From contig JAHBZZ010000005.1 of NCBI GenBank assembly GCA_019635215.1, positions 1 to 64,000 on the forward strand: 64,000 nucleotides of DNA. Reading direction: 5' to 3'. This document shows positions 63,002-64,000 of this stretch, in pieces (position 1 is the stretch's first letter; each line of letters opens with the position of its first letter). The notes under the pieces were generated by a model. The model was not told the DNA's origin. It was given only the letters and a program-made list of their open reading frames with translations, and ran no database searches. The translations under genes were made by a program, and so were the position numbers. Source of the stretch: Nitrosomonas sp. (GTDB lineage Bacteria > Pseudomonadota > Gammaproteobacteria > Burkholderiales > Nitrosomonadaceae).

Positions 63002-63661
63002 CTATTCCATAGAAACTCTCAATGACGAAGCAATTGCCCATGGTGCAAAAACAAGCGACACAAGCAGAAAAGCACCCAGCAAAGACAAGTGCGCATCATA
63101 GCTTATGCCAGCCATATTTGCTTCGACCGCACCGGCCCCAAAAATCAGTACCGGAATATAAAGTGGCAGTACCAGCAAAGAAACCAAAACACCCCCGCCA
63201 CGCAAACCCAACGTTAAAGCAGCGCCTATCGCACCAATCAAGCTCAACACGGGTGTTCCAAGTAACAAAGAAAGCACCAGAACAAACAAGGCATCGGCCG
63301 GGAGATCATACTGAATCCCAAGAACCGGAGCCATCAGAACCAACGGCACTCCCGTAACCAGCCAATGCGCCAGCGCTTTTCCTAAAACAAGAATGGATAG
63401 CGATTGTGGTGACAGCAACATCTGCTCTAATGTACCGTCCAAATAATCACTTGAAAATAATCGTCCCAGCGACAGCATTGAAGCAAGCAATGCAGCAACC
63501 CATACTACACCGGGCGCCATGATGCGCAGCAGATTCATTTCCGGCCCAACACTCAGGGGAAACAAGCTAACGACAATCACAAAAAAGAATAATGTTGTTA
63601 AAACATCTGATCTGCGGCGCACGGCCAATAGCAAATCGCGTTGTATGATCCAAAAAAACAT
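63002..63661 (-). CDS. ccmB: Haem exporter subunit CcmB
   Basis: 219 aa. Six membrane helices, with RDLLLAVRRRSDVLTTLFFF at the start and SDYLDGTLEQMLLSPQSLSI in the first loop, as in CcmB. Membrane partner of the ATPase CcmA. A 155-bp gap separates it from ccmC. Confidence 0.96.
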   Translation of the reverse strand: MFFWIIQRDLLLAVRRRSDVLTTLFFFVIVVSLFPLSVGPEMNLLRIMAPGVVWVAALLASMLSLGRLFSSDYLDGTLEQMLLSPQSLSILVLGKALAHWLVTGVPLVLMAPVLGIQYDLPADALFVLVLSLLLGTPVLSLIGAIGAALTLGLRGGGVLVSLLVLPLYIPVLIFGAGAVEANMAGISYDAHLSLLGAFLLVSLVFAPWAIASSLRVSME

Positions 63662-63662
63662 A

Positions 63663-64000
63663 CTAAACCAATCTCAAATGTACTTTTGAAACCGCGGTCA
63701 CATCAATCTCCTGGTGCGTTGTCATTACCACCAACCCTTTCTCAGCCAAATGCTGCTCCAACAGCTCTTGAATAAGCTGCACCGCCATAACATCAAGTGC
63801 AGCTAATGGTTCATCCAGAATCCATAATTTCGTTTTACAGACTAGTAATCGCGCCAATGCCACGCGTCTTCGCTGACCTTGTGACAATACCTTTGCCGGC
63901 AAAAATTCTCTGCCATTTAAACCCATATGCGTCAAAGCATCACTCGCTTGTCTTTCTGAGATTCGCACACCTGCCAATGCACTCGATATGCGCAAATTCT
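63663..64000 (-). CDS. ccmA: Haem ABC exporter ATPase CcmA (partial)
   Basis: The N-terminal part, with the Walker A loop, lies beyond the window; the frame is open at the edge. Visible are the ABC signature LSQGQRRRVALARLL, Walker B LWILDEPLAALD, and the H loop MTTHQEID. CcmA powers release of haem-loaded CcmE. It ends two bases before ccmB begins. Confidence 0.93.
   Translation of the reverse strand, partial: NLRISSALAGVRISERQASDALTHMGLNGREFLPAKVLSQGQRRRVALARLLVCKTKLWILDEPLAALDVMAVQLIQELLEQHLAEKGLVVMTTHQEIDVTAVSKVHLRLV

Overview
The window looks like a betaproteobacterial chromosome, most probably a Nitrosomonas-type ammonia oxidizer. This is inferred from gene content and order (argB, pil genes, proB-obgE-rpmA-rplU, ispB, a full System I cytochrome c maturation operon) and not from any database match. 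It is interrupted by a complete HK97-type siphoprophage of about 37.8 kb.

Left host segment (1-10835): a decayed transposase remnant, argB, a PilI/PilH-like signalling pair, a DUF1624 membrane protein, proB, obgE and rpmA-rplU, all on the minus strand. Then come ispB (plus), an AlkA-type glycosylase (minus), trxA and rho (plus), and a tRNA-Pro, tRNA-Arg, tRNA-His cluster. The tRNA-His gene is the prophage attachment site.

Prophage (10787-48573): a 49-bp duplication of the 3' part of tRNA-His marks attL and attR. From left to right it carries a small plus-strand cassette with its own palindromic operator (11136-11888). A long minus-strand late region follows: a RebB-like protein, lysis genes with nested Rz/Rz1, fibres, tape measure, a frameshifted G/GT chaperone pair, tail tube, connectors, capsid, ClpP-like protease, portal, TerL, TerS and HNH. 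Next come a late-regulator candidate, a striking 254-bp dyad array of a 9-bp motif, a primase/helicase, a CII-like regulator and a YdaS/Cro-like repressor. The right arm, on the plus strand, holds the CI/LexA-like repressor, an exported moron, a HicBA toxin-antitoxin pair, a group of small exported proteins, a pentapeptide-repeat protein, a Dam-type methylase, SSB, an excisionase-like protein and the integrase beside attR.

Control logic visible in the DNA: three copies of ATAGCA-n-TGCTAT lie between cro and cI, and two perfect copies lie 3.3 kb away at a promoter for the right-arm accessory operon. The repressor probably silences both units. The replication and late genes form one minus-strand direction read from the cro promoter, with rho-independent hairpins placed just upstream of the capsid, tail-tube and HNH genes. 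The tail chaperones are linked by a -1 slippery site, A AAT TTT.

Right host segment (48574-64000): an RlpA-like lipoprotein, coaE, pilD, pilC, a DUF3482 GTPase with a DUF2868 membrane partner, a class I glutamine amidotransferase (plus), bcp, and the ccmABCDEFGHI operon, whose ccmA runs off the window edge. System I cytochrome c maturation suits an organism rich in multihaem cytochromes.
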